Shown here: positions 11,185 to 19,241 of the stretch, in pieces
Layout of the letters: each line of letters begins with the position of its first letter
Numbering within the stretch: the stretch's first letter is position 1
Assembly (NCBI RefSeq): GCF_020991125.1
Contig: NZ_CP087715.1
Span: 2,197,501-2,261,500, forward strand
Reading direction: 5' to 3'
Length of the DNA stretch: 64,000 bases
Origin: Microbulbifer celer
GTDB taxonomy: Bacteria > Pseudomonadota > Gammaproteobacteria > Pseudomonadales > Cellvibrionaceae
The notes under the pieces: generated by a model
Databases searched by the model: none
Told to the model about the DNA's origin: nothing
The model's input: only the letters and a program-made list of their open reading frames with translations
Position numbers and translations under genes: made by a program

Positions 11185-12669
11185 TCATGGAAGCACCTCT
11201 ACCCCCTGAATGGGTCTACCCTCGAGATGAAAAGCGTTGCGAATTTCACCCACGGTATACAGGCAATCAACCTGCAACGTATACAGGTCAAATCGGGTAT
11301 TCAGCTTTTCCATCCGGGCCTGATGCAATTCCTGCTCAGAATTGAGAAGTTCTACCAGTGTCCGAGTGCCCAGAGAGGAGTACTGCTTCTGGTAGAGCCT
11401 CCTGGTTTCAGCGATTGCATCCAACCTGGCATCGAGAATAGAGAGGCTCCGCTGCAACCCGGAGGTCTGGCTCTGCGCGACGCGCAGCTCGCGCTCTACG
11501 GATAGCCGGGCGTTATCCTTGGCGGCGGCAGCTGAGCGCATGGCGTAACTGGCGGCATCTTTATCCGCTGAAATCCTGCCCCCCTGATAGATCGGCATAG
11601 AGAGATTCAGAAATATCGCTTTTTCATTTTCATCCAACGCGTATGTATCCACGTACTCTTGATCCAGATAACGGTTAACACTGCCGTCTAGAGACAACGT
11701 CGGCCAGGAGGCGGCGCGCGCTTCTTTCAGCTGAGCAACCGCCGCCGCCCTTTCCGCCTCAGCAACCATGACTGCTGGCGAGGCGTTGACTTGAGAAGGT
11801 TCTACCATGCAACCGCTGGTCAGATTCGGGGGCACAGTCATTGAAAGAGTTACGGGGTGCTGCACCCCCATCAGATTCTGTAAAACGCTCTGCCAACGAC
11901 TGAGTTGTGCCTGAATTTGCTGTCGTGTTGCCCGTGCAGACTCCACGCGCGCCTGAGACTGGAGAAGATCAGACCGGGAACTGACCCCCTTCTCGTTACG
12001 CATTCGCACCAGCCGCGAGATTTCCGAGACGCCCACGATCTGCTCATCAGCCGATTCCAGCTGCGCTTGGTACCGTTGAACTTCAATCGCAGCTTGCGCC
12101 GTGTCCAGCGCTACGCTATCGATCTGCTGCAGCACACGTGCCCGGGAGGCATTGGCCACAGCGGTAGCGGAATCGACACTGCCGGATATTTTTCCGAAGT
12201 CATAAATGACCTGGGAGACGTAGAGCTGCAATGCGTGTCCATCGCCATTTCCCTTCTTCTCGCTGTCGTATCCCCCGACCACATTCATGCTGAGCTGGGG
12301 GAAATACCCCGCCCGGGCAGAGCGGATATTCTGCTTTTGCTGACTCAGGACACTAACCGACTCTCCTATCGCGGGATGCCAGGACACTGCCCGCTGTACA
12401 GCTTCTGTGATATCAACTTTCCATCCGCTGCTACTGGCAGCCGCTGCGGTGACCGTTGGGCCTGAAACAACGCTGCTGTCATCTGAGGGGTCGCCCAACA
12501 ACTGATCCTGGCTGATCACCTCCAAACTCTCTGCTTCACCTTGAGCAATTGCACAAACACTGGACATCGAAAGCAGAAGAACCAGAAGTGAATTCCGGAC
12601 TGGTGTGTGTATACCTGCGGATCGCAGATGGACCTCTTTATAACTATGAATCCCGTTGAATTGGCGCAC
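11185..12669 (-). CDS. TolC family outer-membrane channel protein (LapE-like)
   Basis: 494 residues. A signal peptide (NSLLVLLLSMSSVCAIAQ, cleavage near residue 43) is preceded by an unusually long N-region. The mature part shows two repeats of the outer-membrane efflux domain with long amphipathic helices (RQQIQAQLSRWQSVLQNLMG; SMPIYQGGRISADKD), including the typical YQGGR turn. The start at 12669 is GTG and lacks a clear ribosome-binding site, so the true start is uncertain. It is the first gene of the tolC-ABC-HlyD operon, 88 bases before the ABC gene. It is inferred to form the outer-membrane duct for the export of the acidic repeat protein encoded just upstream. Confidence 0.92.
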   Translation of the reverse strand: MRQFNGIHSYKEVHLRSAGIHTPVRNSLLVLLLSMSSVCAIAQGEAESLEVISQDQLLGDPSDDSSVVSGPTVTAAAASSSGWKVDITEAVQRAVSWHPAIGESVSVLSQQKQNIRSARAGYFPQLSMNVVGGYDSEKKGNGDGHALQLYVSQVIYDFGKISGSVDSATAVANASRARVLQQIDSVALDTAQAAIEVQRYQAQLESADEQIVGVSEISRLVRMRNEKGVSSRSDLLQSQARVESARATRQQIQAQLSRWQSVLQNLMGVQHPVTLSMTVPPNLTSGCMVEPSQVNASPAVMVAEAERAAAVAQLKEARAASWPTLSLDGSVNRYLDQEYVDTYALDENEKAIFLNLSMPIYQGGRISADKDAASYAMRSAAAAKDNARLSVERELRVAQSQTSGLQRSLSILDARLDAIAETRRLYQKQYSSLGTRTLVELLNSEQELHQARMEKLNTRFDLYTLQVDCLYTVGEIRNAFHLEGRPIQGVEVLP

Positions 12670-12757
12670 TTTTTTTCACTATTTTTGGGCCTGCCTCATG
12701 GTACTGACGCGAAAATCCGAGAACAGGCGTTTTAGTTGGCGCAATTAGTTTAGTCCA

Positions 12758-12791
12758 ATAAAAAAGCACCGGACCCAATGATCCGGTGCTT
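12758..12791 (-). terminator. Intrinsic terminator of the Asp-Ala repeat gene
   Basis: Stem AAGCACCGGA / TCCGGTGCTT with an 8-base loop, followed on the minus strand by TTTTTT. It lies 38 bases past the stop codon of the repeat-protein gene and separates it from the downstream TolC-like gene, so the substrate and its secretion operon are probably separate transcripts. Confidence 0.9.
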
Positions 12792-12829
12792 CACGCGCCC
12801 ACAATGCGGGCAATTCACTCTGGAGAGCT

Positions 12830-14551
12830 TCAGATATCCTGACTACCGCTTTGTGACCAGATATCCTGCATCGGATCATTCATCTCCGGCGGCAGCACAT
12901 CGTGATGATCCTCGAGTGCTGCGACGTCAGCCTGCCCCCCATCAAGAAGATCACCCAGTCCCAAGTGTCCAAGATCATTCTCCTCAAAGTAATCTTCCAG
13001 AAGATCCTTGAGGTTGGGTAACGGATAGCCATGACCATCGCCAGGCGCCCCTTCATCATCGCAACCACACTCGCCGTGTCCATCTGAAAGCTGGATGACG
13101 CTTTCAAGGTGATCCTGGATCGCCTCTTCCAGGACCGTCTCGATCGCTTCTTCAAGCTCTGGACTCGGGCAGGTAGTCGTTCCAGAGGTATGCTCGTAGG
13201 CAATATCTATATCGACGTACAGATTGACCTCGCAATTCTCATCGCCCTGGGCCGGCTGTTTATCGATATCCGCCGCGATATCAACCTCGAACTCATGTCC
13301 CTGATAGTCGAACTCGAAACCGTACTCGAAGTCGCTATCGGAGTCTGAATCCGCGTCAGAGTCTGCATCGGCATCGCACTCAAGGTCGACATCAACTTCC
13401 ACGTTGAAATCGCACTTCTTGTCGCAGTCGGCATCGGCGTCGGCATCCGCATCGGCATCGGCATCGGCATCGGCATCAGCGTCGGCATCGGCATCGGCAT
13501 CGGCATCGGCATCGGCATCAGCGTCGGCGTCGGCATCCGCGTCGGCATCCGCGTCGGCATCGGCATCGGCGTCGGCATCTGCGTCGGCGTCGGCATCTGC
13601 GTCGGCATCGGCGTCGGCGTCGGCGTCGGCGTCGGCATCGGCATCGGCATCGGCATCTGCGTCGGCGTCAGCGTCGGCATCGGCATCGGCGTCGGCATCG
13701 GCATCTGCGTCGGCATCTGCGTCGGCATCCGCATCGGCATCGGCATCGGCATCGGCGTCGGCGTCGGCATCGGCATCGGCGTCGGCATCTGCGTCGGCGT
13801 CGGCATCTGCGTCGGCATCCGCATCGGCATCGGCATCCGCATCGGCATCCGCATCGGCATCGGCATCCGCATCGGCGTCGGCGTCGGCATCTGCGTCGGC
13901 ATCGGCATCGGCGTCGGCGTCGGCGTCGGCATCGGCATCGGCATCAGCATCGGCATCGGCATCGGCATCAGCATCGGCATCTGCGTCGGCATCTGCATCG
14001 GCATCCGAATCTGCATCCGCATCGCTATCCGATGGAGGGGTAGGAGGGGAAGAAGGTGGGGGCAGATCACCGTCCGTCGGTTCTTGCGGGTTCAGGAATA
14101 CCCTCTCACCGGGACCGGAGTCATCATCCAGGTTATGTGCCAAAATACCCAGTCCAATGGCCCCCAAGCCTCCCCAAATCCAGGGGAGCAGGCCATCATC
14201 GTCATCTTCTTCAGATGTCATATCCCCGAGATCACTAGCGGAGGTTACCTGGGCCAGCGAAAATAAGGCACCGTCCGGGCCAAGCTGTGCCAGCAAAACG
14301 TCATCTGTCCCAAGCTGCTGAAGAAACAGATTACTTTGCTTGCCATCGTCATTAAATGCGTAGAAGTTCTCTATTGTGACGACTTCTCCCGACTCCAGCG
14401 TGACAATCAAGTCTGCACCTAAGCGGGATACTGACTGAACCTCATCCTGCGCAAGCGATAACTTCACAAAGGCCGGTGAGTCGAGTACCACATTAGAGGT
14501 TTCGAACGCGGACAGTGCGCCGCTTAATTTATCTACAACCTGAGTTTGCAT
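12830..14551 (-). CDS. Acidic Asp-Ala dipeptide-repeat protein with BapA/LapA-like N-terminus, putative T1SS substrate
   Basis: 573 residues. Residues 1-110 resemble the BapA-prefix/LapA N-terminal module: a segment [20 protein letters not shown] followed by [15 protein letters not shown] and an acidic patch, then a hydrophobic Gly-rich stretch [17 protein letters not shown] (121-137). A Pro-rich hinge leads to 96 uninterrupted Asp-Ala dipeptides (residues 183-374). The C-terminal 199 residues hold further alternating Asp segments, seven cysteines (C376, C380, C392 among them), a predicted helical part ([20 protein letters not shown]) and a Gly/His/Asp stretch. No signal peptide, Ig-like repeats or GGxGxD RTX repeats are seen. 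It lies upstream of a complete T1SS in the same direction, making it the likely cargo. No known full-length family is recognised; N-terminal assignment is by motif. Confidence 0.8.
   Translation of the reverse strand: MQTQVVDKLSGALSAFETSNVVLDSPAFVKLSLAQDEVQSVSRLGADLIVTLESGEVVTIENFYAFNDDGKQSNLFLQQLGTDDVLLAQLGPDGALFSLAQVTSASDLGDMTSEEDDDDGLLPWIWGGLGAIGLGILAHNLDDDSGPGERVFLNPQEPTDGDLPPPSSPPTPPSDSDADADSDADADADADADADADADADADADADADADADADADADADADADADADADADADADADADADADADADADADADADADADADADADADADADADADADADADADADADADADADADADADADADADADADADADADADADADADADADADADADADADADADADADADADADADADADADADADADADADADADCDKKCDFNVEVDVDLECDADADSDADSDSDSDFEYGFEFDYQGHEFEVDIAADIDKQPAQGDENCEVNLYVDIDIAYEHTSGTTTCPSPELEEAIETVLEEAIQDHLESVIQLSDGHGECGCDDEGAPGDGHGYPLPNLKDLLEDYFEENDLGHLGLGDLLDGGQADVAALEDHHDVLPPEMNDPMQDIWSQSGSQDI
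13430..14005 (-). repeat. (GAY-GCN)96 coding microsatellite for 96 Asp-Ala dipeptides
   Basis: 576 bases of uninterrupted hexamer GAY-GCN, one frame reading Asp-Ala throughout. Third positions vary (GAT/GAC; GCC, GCA, GCG, GCT), so selection keeps the amino acids and not the DNA. A 59-base stretch at 13551-13609 recurs identically at 13761-13819, offset by 210 bases (35 hexamers), a sign of segmental duplication within the array. Confidence 0.95.
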
Positions 14552-14789
14552 CCTACATACCTACTACGAATATTGATCTTCCTTGACCCCTTCAAGCTGG
14601 ACCGTGTGTCACCCATCGCAGAAGTGGCGACACACCACTCAAATTGAGCAAAAAACACACGACCTTCAGCTTTGGTATGGCCGACTTATTTCAATTTTTC
14701 AAAGAATGCCCCCAGTTTCCACGCAAAATGAGATAAGTTACCTATCCGTTTCTCATCCCACCGGTTGCAGATAAATTACCAAGCTCTGA

Positions 14790-16073
14790 TTAAACTTCTT
14801 TCGCCGTTGCTGTGTTCTGGTTCACTAACTCCCAGCTTGGACGGTTTGCTGTTTTACTCAACCGGTACAACATCAGAGCAACACCGCAAAGGAGGAAAGT
14901 CCCCCAATAAAGAACCGCGCCACTCCACCATTGCAGAACAATCCCGCCAATAAACGGCGCGGAAGACCAGCCGAGGGAGTAGAAAGACGACGCGCCAAAA
15001 TAGCTCCCGCGCAAATGATCCGGTGCCATTTCATCGACTTGAACACTCATGGTCGGGAACAACACCGCCTCTGCCAGGCTGACAACAAAAGTGACCCACA
15101 ACCAGCTCCAGTACCCTTCAACTGGCGACACCGCAAAGCCAACCTGACCAGCCGCCAACACCAACAGTCCGATCTTGATTCTCTCGGCGGTGGAGAAGCG
15201 CCGTAGAATCCGCAGCAAAGGAAACTGCAAAAAGACAATGGTTCCAGCATTAACCAGAATCATGGCGGAAATCAGCTCCACCAGCTTTGGCGCACCAGCC
15301 AAAGTCAGATATTGCACAAGGCTGGTGTCCATATGGGCGTAAATAAACAGCGTCAGCACGTTGGCCAGAATAATGATCAGAAAAACCTGATCCTGTTTGA
15401 GCACGCGTAATGTATCGCGAAAGCGATGTTCAGCTTGCCGCTTCAGCCTCAAACTCACACCGCTGGCAGTGTGAGAAAATGCCCACAAGAACCCAACCCA
15501 CAGAAAGACGTAGCTGAGAGCTGTCAATGTGAATGTTGATTGTTGTGCACTGAGCCCCAGCCAGATGCCCACAATTGGGCCGAGTGCTGCACCCGCATTG
15601 ACCAGGAAGTAGCGGAATTGCAATGCCAGTGCTCGGCGGGATCTATCAGGGATCAGATCGCCAAATAATGCACCGGCCGTGGGCTCCCAAATAGACCGCC
15701 CGATCGAGCTCAGAACGATAGGAACAATGATTTCCAGCAAGGTGTCCGCGTAAGCGAGCAGGAAGAACGACAGCGCATTGATTGCTGTACCGGTCAGCAG
15801 AATACTTCTGCGACCGTATCGATCGGACAGACTGCCCATATAAAACCCGAGCACAGCTGCCCCCATTGCGGAAGCACCGAGCACCGTACCGATTTCCGCC
15901 GGATCCAGGGAAAACTTCTGATGAAGCAGAATGGCCAGAAACGGCCACACCATATAGTAGGTGCCGCGGCCAAAGAAGCTGCCAATCAGTACCACCCACA
16001 CCAGTGGTGGCCATGAAAACTGTGACCTTACCTGCGACCTTGTATAGGCGCTCTGCCACCACTTTCTATCCAT
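14790..16073 (-). CDS. MFS transporter
   Basis: 427 residues with about twelve hydrophobic segments in two six-helix halves. The loop 2-3 motif of the major facilitator superfamily reads GSLSDRYGRRS. The start ATG 16073 has an excellent GGAGGTGA site. The family resembles MdtG/YceL-like multidrug or metabolite exporters, but no substrate can be assigned. A diverged fragment of the same gene sits at 19111-19241, beyond the hmp gene, showing that this gene and its upstream flank were once duplicated. Its upstream relation to the esterase gene is discussed there. Confidence 0.9.
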   Translation of the reverse strand: MDRKWWQSAYTRSQVRSQFSWPPLVWVVLIGSFFGRGTYYMVWPFLAILLHQKFSLDPAEIGTVLGASAMGAAVLGFYMGSLSDRYGRRSILLTGTAINALSFFLLAYADTLLEIIVPIVLSSIGRSIWEPTAGALFGDLIPDRSRRALALQFRYFLVNAGAALGPIVGIWLGLSAQQSTFTLTALSYVFLWVGFLWAFSHTASGVSLRLKRQAEHRFRDTLRVLKQDQVFLIIILANVLTLFIYAHMDTSLVQYLTLAGAPKLVELISAMILVNAGTIVFLQFPLLRILRRFSTAERIKIGLLVLAAGQVGFAVSPVEGYWSWLWVTFVVSLAEAVLFPTMSVQVDEMAPDHLRGSYFGASSFYSLGWSSAPFIGGIVLQWWSGAVLYWGTFLLCGVALMLYRLSKTANRPSWELVNQNTATAKEV

Positions 16074-16114
16074 ACATCACCTCCATTTGAGTCCCTACAC
16101 AGGATACGTGCAGG

Positions 16115-16157
16115 CAAAAAAAAACCCGGAAGGCGAACCTTCCGGGTTTTCTTCTGG
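16115..16157 (-). terminator. Intrinsic terminator, strong on the minus strand
   Basis: Stem ACCCGGAAGG / CCTTCCGGGT with a short CGAA-type loop; on the minus strand it runs into nine or more T residues, on the plus strand into TTTTCTTCT. It lies between the MFS gene and a small leftward reading frame at 16195-16380, whose transcript it would end. It may act in both directions. Confidence 0.88.
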
Positions 16158-16194
16158 AAGGTTTTCACCTTCCAGCACAAATGTGTTTCAGGTG

Positions 16195-16380
16195 TCAGGT
16201 TTTCAGTTTGCGAGCGACATAGCGAGTCTTGAGTGTACGGATAACCAGTGCAGACACAGTCAGCGCATGCAGAGCAATAGCACACCACATGATTGCACAC
16301 ACGGCAGCACGGCCCAGCAGCTGAGATTCTACACAGCGTTGCAGGGATTCGACGGTTGCGACCGGGTGGGTGAAATTCAT
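16195..16380 (-). CDS. Small membrane protein, hypothetical
   Basis: A 61-residue frame with one strongly hydrophobic segment (about residues 24-47, AAVCAIMWCAIALHALTVSA) and a basic C-terminus (RTLKTRYVARKLKT), the topology of a single-pass inner-membrane peptide. It ends 38 bases before a strong leftward intrinsic terminator that no other gene needs, which supports transcription. The ribosome-binding site is weak and no family is recognised, so it may be a noncoding transcript instead. Confidence 0.45.
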   Translation of the reverse strand: MNFTHPVATVESLQRCVESQLLGRAAVCAIMWCAIALHALTVSALVIRTLKTRYVARKLKT

Positions 16381-16761
16381 GTGAAAATTCTAATCAATCA
16401 ACTCAAACTGAAATTAAGCCATACAGAAAACGTGTGGCCCGTAATGAACCCGACTGTACCGAAACCTGTCCGGAAAGCGGATTACCTGACGAATTGCCAT
16501 AAAGCAATCTAGTAATCATATAAGAGATTGCTAACGTTGCAAGCACCGTTCGCAATATTACTGGTAATTTAAAAATGATGGAGGTGAATATACAGCAGCT
16601 ACACTGAGTCACTCTCGTCTTTACTGGGGGCACAGGTGCTCGGACAGATACATGGTCAACGAATGCCTTCAACGAAAACTGTCGCTACACCCGAATGTCT
16701 TTGCACCGCCAGCCACGCTCCGGTGGCACAGATACCAGGACTCCGCTATTTCAACGGTCAG
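16381..16761. other. Gene-free stretch holding a duplicated flank
   Basis: No intact gene. From about 16551 to 16665 the sequence matches 19242-19354 upstream of the carboxylesterase, and this is followed by a remnant of the esterase coding region (next entry). The left half (16381-16550) carries AT-rich sequence that may include the promoter of the small leftward frame; nothing else is recognised. Confidence 0.7.
16551..16665 (+). repeat. Diverged duplicate of the esterase upstream region (copy A)
   Basis: Matches 19242-19354 base for base with small gaps: shared blocks include ATATTAC, TGGAGG, ACTCTCGTC, ACAGGTGC and CAGATACATGGTCAACGAA, the last containing the conserved esterase start codon. 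The two copies are in the same orientation and flank the rnk-nsrR-hmp block. Confidence 0.8.
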
Positions 16762-16765
16762 TTAA
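16652..16765 (+). pseudogene. Carboxylesterase remnant
   Basis: Begins with the same ATGGTCAACGAA as the intact esterase at 19341, then jumps to sequence matching esterase bases 19680-19717 (AACGAAAACTGTCGCTAC... versus AACGAAGACTGTCTCTAC, then NVFAPP in frame), and ends after 37 codons at a stop that abuts the end of rnk. About 330 bases of esterase 5' coding sequence and everything 3' of the NVFAPP motif are missing. This is a deletion relic. Confidence 0.75.
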
Positions 16766-17145
16766 CGGCTCACATCCAGCAACCGCAAGCGCAGAAAATG
16801 TCCCTGATGAGGCCATTGGATCTCATCACCCACTTTCAGGCCCAGCAGGGCCGCCCCGGCAGGGGTGAGAATGGAGACGGCGTCGCTGACTGACTGTGCT
16901 TCGTGGGCGTGGGGCAGGGTCAGCACCCGTTCGTGCTCCTTGCCGGTGGCTTCATTGCGAAAACGCAGACGACTACCCAGGGTTACCACGTCTTTCGGCA
17001 TGGCATCAACTTCGACAAACTGGGCGCGGGCCAGTTCATCGTAGAGATAATCGATTTGGTCCGAGTCGCCGTTGAAGTTATCCAGCATGGCAAAAAGGCG
17101 ATCGCGGTCGGCAGTGCTGACGGTAATAGGGGGTAGTGTGTTCAC
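16762..17145 (-). CDS. rnk: Nucleoside diphosphate kinase regulator (Rnk), GreA/GreB-like
   Basis: 127 residues of the Rnk family, a paralogue of the C-terminal half of GreA. The N-terminal helical stretch (STADRDRLFAMLDNF...LYDELARAQFVEV) is followed by the FKBP-like GreA C-terminal domain (VTLGSRLRFRNEATGKE; VSILTPAGAALLGLKVGDEI). Rnk binds RNA polymerase and can influence nucleoside diphosphate kinase and alginate/energy metabolism in pseudomonads. It precedes nothing in an operon: the next leftward gene is beyond the esterase relic, and nsrR lies 221 bases upstream on the same strand. The short gap upstream also holds a 34-codon leftward frame of unknown status. Confidence 0.9.
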   Translation of the reverse strand: MNTLPPITVSTADRDRLFAMLDNFNGDSDQIDYLYDELARAQFVEVDAMPKDVVTLGSRLRFRNEATGKEHERVLTLPHAHEAQSVSDAVSILTPAGAALLGLKVGDEIQWPHQGHFLRLRLLDVSR

Positions 17146-17366
17146 GGTATTCTCCTGACGGTGTTATGAATGTGTCGCCGGGGCCGCCGAACCCCCGGTT
17201 TCTGTCGGGCGTTCGGCGTCAGGAGAGAAAGGCAGGGGTGCTCGCAACCAGGGCAGAAGCGCTGGCAGAGTGACAAGACATCAGGCCGTCATTGACGGCA
17301 ACAATGGTACGAATCGGGTTCATGGCCTGAGATTAGCAGAGCCGGTTTTTTTGTCCAGCATTCTCT

Positions 17367-17807
17367 TCAGGCCGGCTCGCCCCGGTACAGCAGGTTTTCC
17401 AGTTCCCTGTCATTTTTAATCAGGTCTTCAAGGGTGTACTCGTCCAGTACCGCCAGGAAGGCCTTCTGCGCTTTCTTCAGTACATTTTTCAGCTTGCAGC
17501 CCGGTTCGATGGGGCAGGACGAGCTCGGGCCAAAGCATTCCAGCAGTTTCAGGTTTTCTGTTTCCCGAACCAGGGCGCCGACGCTGATGGCCGCAGGGGT
17601 CTCGGCCAGTACCAGGCCGCCACCACGGCCACGCAGGCTCTTCACATAACCCAGTTGCGACAGGGTCTGGGCCACCTTGGCCATATGGTTGACAGAAATG
17701 GCGTAGTCCCGGGCGATTTCCTGCACGGTCACCGGCCGCTCTCCCTCTTTCAACGCCAGATAAATGAGGGTGCGCAGGGAATAGTCGGTATGGGTGGAGA
17801 GTTGCAT
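17367..17807 (-). CDS. nsrR: Rrf2 family NO-responsive repressor NsrR
   Basis: 146 residues. The N-terminal winged helix (MQLSTHTDYSLRTLIYLAL; VNHMAKVAQTLSQLGYVKS) is characteristic of NsrR, and the three cluster-binding cysteines are spaced ECFGPSSSCPIEPGC. NsrR uses its iron-sulphur cluster to sense nitric oxide and represses hmp. It is transcribed divergently from hmp with 78 bases between the starts, containing a palindrome that would be its own operator. No truncation is seen. Confidence 0.95.
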   Translation of the reverse strand: MQLSTHTDYSLRTLIYLALKEGERPVTVQEIARDYAISVNHMAKVAQTLSQLGYVKSLRGRGGGLVLAETPAAISVGALVRETENLKLLECFGPSSSCPIEPGCKLKNVLKKAQKAFLAVLDEYTLEDLIKNDRELENLLYRGEPA

Positions 17808-17827
17808 GGCTTGACCCGTTCAAAAGA

Positions 17828-17868
17828 GGTATCTAATATGCCTTTTAAAAACAGGCATGTAAAATACC
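17828..17868. promoter_or_regulatory. Putative NsrR operator between nsrR and hmp
   Basis: Inner palindrome ATGCCT-N9-AGGCAT (17838-17858) inside a wider GGTAT...ATACC symmetry. The AT-rich centre and ATGC half-sites resemble the NsrR consensus (ATGCATTT-type half-sites), and the location in the divergent nsrR/hmp promoter supports that role. Confidence 0.7.
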
Positions 17869-17885
17869 ACTTTAAGGAGGCAATC

Positions 17886-19109
17886 ATGCTGACAGCGGAC
17901 CAGGTGGCAGTGATCAAACAAACCGTTCCCGCACTGCAGGAAAATGGCGAGGTACTGACCCGGCACTTCTACGAGCGTATGTTCCGGGAAAACCCGGAGG
18001 TACTGGCGTTCTTCAATCCGGCCCATCAGCAGGCGGGCACCCAACAGCGGGCGCTGGCGGGGGCAATCTGTGCCTATGCGCAGCATATCGAGACCCCGGC
18101 AGCACTAGCGGATGCGGTGGAGCTGATTGCTCAGAAACACGTCTCCCTGGGGATTCAGGCCGAGCATTACCCCATCGTGGGTAAAAACCTGCTGGCCTCC
18201 ATCCAGGAAGTGCTGGGAGAGGCGGCCACCCCAGAAATCATTGATGCCTGGGCGGCAGCCTATGGCGCGCTGGCTGACATCTTCATCAACCGGGAGCAGC
18301 AGATTTACCAGAACCAGAAAACGGACTTCGGCTGGACCGGCTTCAAGCGCTTTGTGGTCAAAAAGCGTGAAGCGGCCAGCGACAATATCATGTCCCTGTA
18401 TCTGGTGCCGGAGGATGGCCAGCCGCTCCAGGCCCACCAGCCGGGGCAATACATCACCGTGCGGGTGAGCCCGGAAGGAGGCGAGCCGGTGATGCGGAAC
18501 TACAGCCTGTCCAACCGCCCGGGAGTGGATTACTACCGGATCAGTGTGAAACGGGAACTGGCTGCTATGGATGAGGCGCCGAACGGGGTCTGTTCCAACC
18601 ACCTGCACGACCGGATTGAGGAAGGGGGTATGCTGGAGCTGGCACCGCCCTGTGGCGCATTCACCCTGCAAAGCCCGGATGAAATACAACGTCCTCTGGT
18701 ACTAATGGCCGGCGGTGTGGGTATCACGCCATTGCTGTCCATGCTGTATGCAGCCTTGGACGGGCAGCAGGGTCGGGAGATAATTTTCATCCAGTGTGCG
18801 CTGAATAATGCGGTACGGCCTTTCGGGGAAGAGCTGGCGGCATTGCAGCGTGACTACTCGAATCTGACCACCCACCTGCGCTTGAGCGAGCCGTCAGACA
18901 GTGACCGCGAACGGGGAGACTACGATAGCGAAGGTTTCCTGGATGCGGCGCTGCTGAGGGAATTGCTGGGTGAGCGCAGCGCAGAGTTCTATCTGTGCGG
19001 CCCGACCCCCATGCTGAAGCACACCTGGCAGCTACTGAAAGCACGCGGTGTGGACGAAGCAGATGTCCACTTCGAGTTCTTCGGCCCCGCCGGTGATCTC
19101 GCGGGCTGA
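17886..19109 (+). CDS. hmp: NO-inducible flavohemoprotein (nitric oxide dioxygenase)
   Basis: 407 residues. Hmp oxidises nitric oxide to nitrate with oxygen and NAD(P)H in the cytoplasm. The N-terminal globin domain has the proximal His in AQKHVSLGI and a distal-side FYERMF; the central FAD-binding barrel contains RNYSLSNRPG, and the C-terminal NAD(P)H domain has GGVGITPLLSML and CGPTPMLK. ATG 17886 follows a perfect TAAGGAGG site, and a frame extension to 17655 is a shadow of nsrR. Expression is likely de-repressed when NsrR senses NO. The stop codon is directly followed by a relic of the MFS gene. Confidence 0.97.
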   Translation: MLTADQVAVIKQTVPALQENGEVLTRHFYERMFRENPEVLAFFNPAHQQAGTQQRALAGAICAYAQHIETPAALADAVELIAQKHVSLGIQAEHYPIVGKNLLASIQEVLGEAATPEIIDAWAAAYGALADIFINREQQIYQNQKTDFGWTGFKRFVVKKREAASDNIMSLYLVPEDGQPLQAHQPGQYITVRVSPEGGEPVMRNYSLSNRPGVDYYRISVKRELAAMDEAPNGVCSNHLHDRIEEGGMLELAPPCGAFTLQSPDEIQRPLVLMAGGVGITPLLSMLYAALDGQQGREIIFIQCALNNAVRPFGEELAALQRDYSNLTTHLRLSEPSDSDRERGDYDSEGFLDAALLRELLGERSAEFYLCGPTPMLKHTWQLLKARGVDEADVHFEFFGPAGDLAG

Positions 19110-19110
19110 G

Positions 19111-19241
19111 TCAGATATTGCTCGAGTCCCTATGGGCGTAAATAAACAGCTTCAGCACGTTGACCAGCATAGTGACCAGAAAAATCTGATCTCATTTGAG
19201 TACGCGCAATGTATCGAGAACGCAGCATTCAATGTGTCGCG
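19111..19241 (-). pseudogene. MFS transporter fragment (relic)
   Basis: Aligns with bases 15305-15442 of the intact MFS gene in the same orientation. Over 19131-19216 against 15332-15417 I count 75 identities in 86 bases. The similarity begins one base after the hmp stop codon (TCAGATATTGC in both). Only an internal piece of about 44 codons survives, with no start or stop; the fragment then joins the esterase upstream region, so about 1.1 kb present in the other copy is deleted. Confidence 0.8.

Noticed and set aside
13430-14005. CRISPR array
   Set aside because: Repeats are contiguous hexamers with no spacers and lie inside a coding frame.
13207-14070. Minus-strand frame coding Met-Pro-Thr repeats within the array
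   Set aside because: Shifted reading of the same hexamers; no start context or flanking domain.
13404-14321. Long plus-strand frame coding Ser-Ala repeats opposite the Asp-Ala gene
   Set aside because: The hexamer array is open in several frames on both strands; only the minus-strand frame has a sensible N- and C-terminal domain, a terminator and a matching secretion operon.
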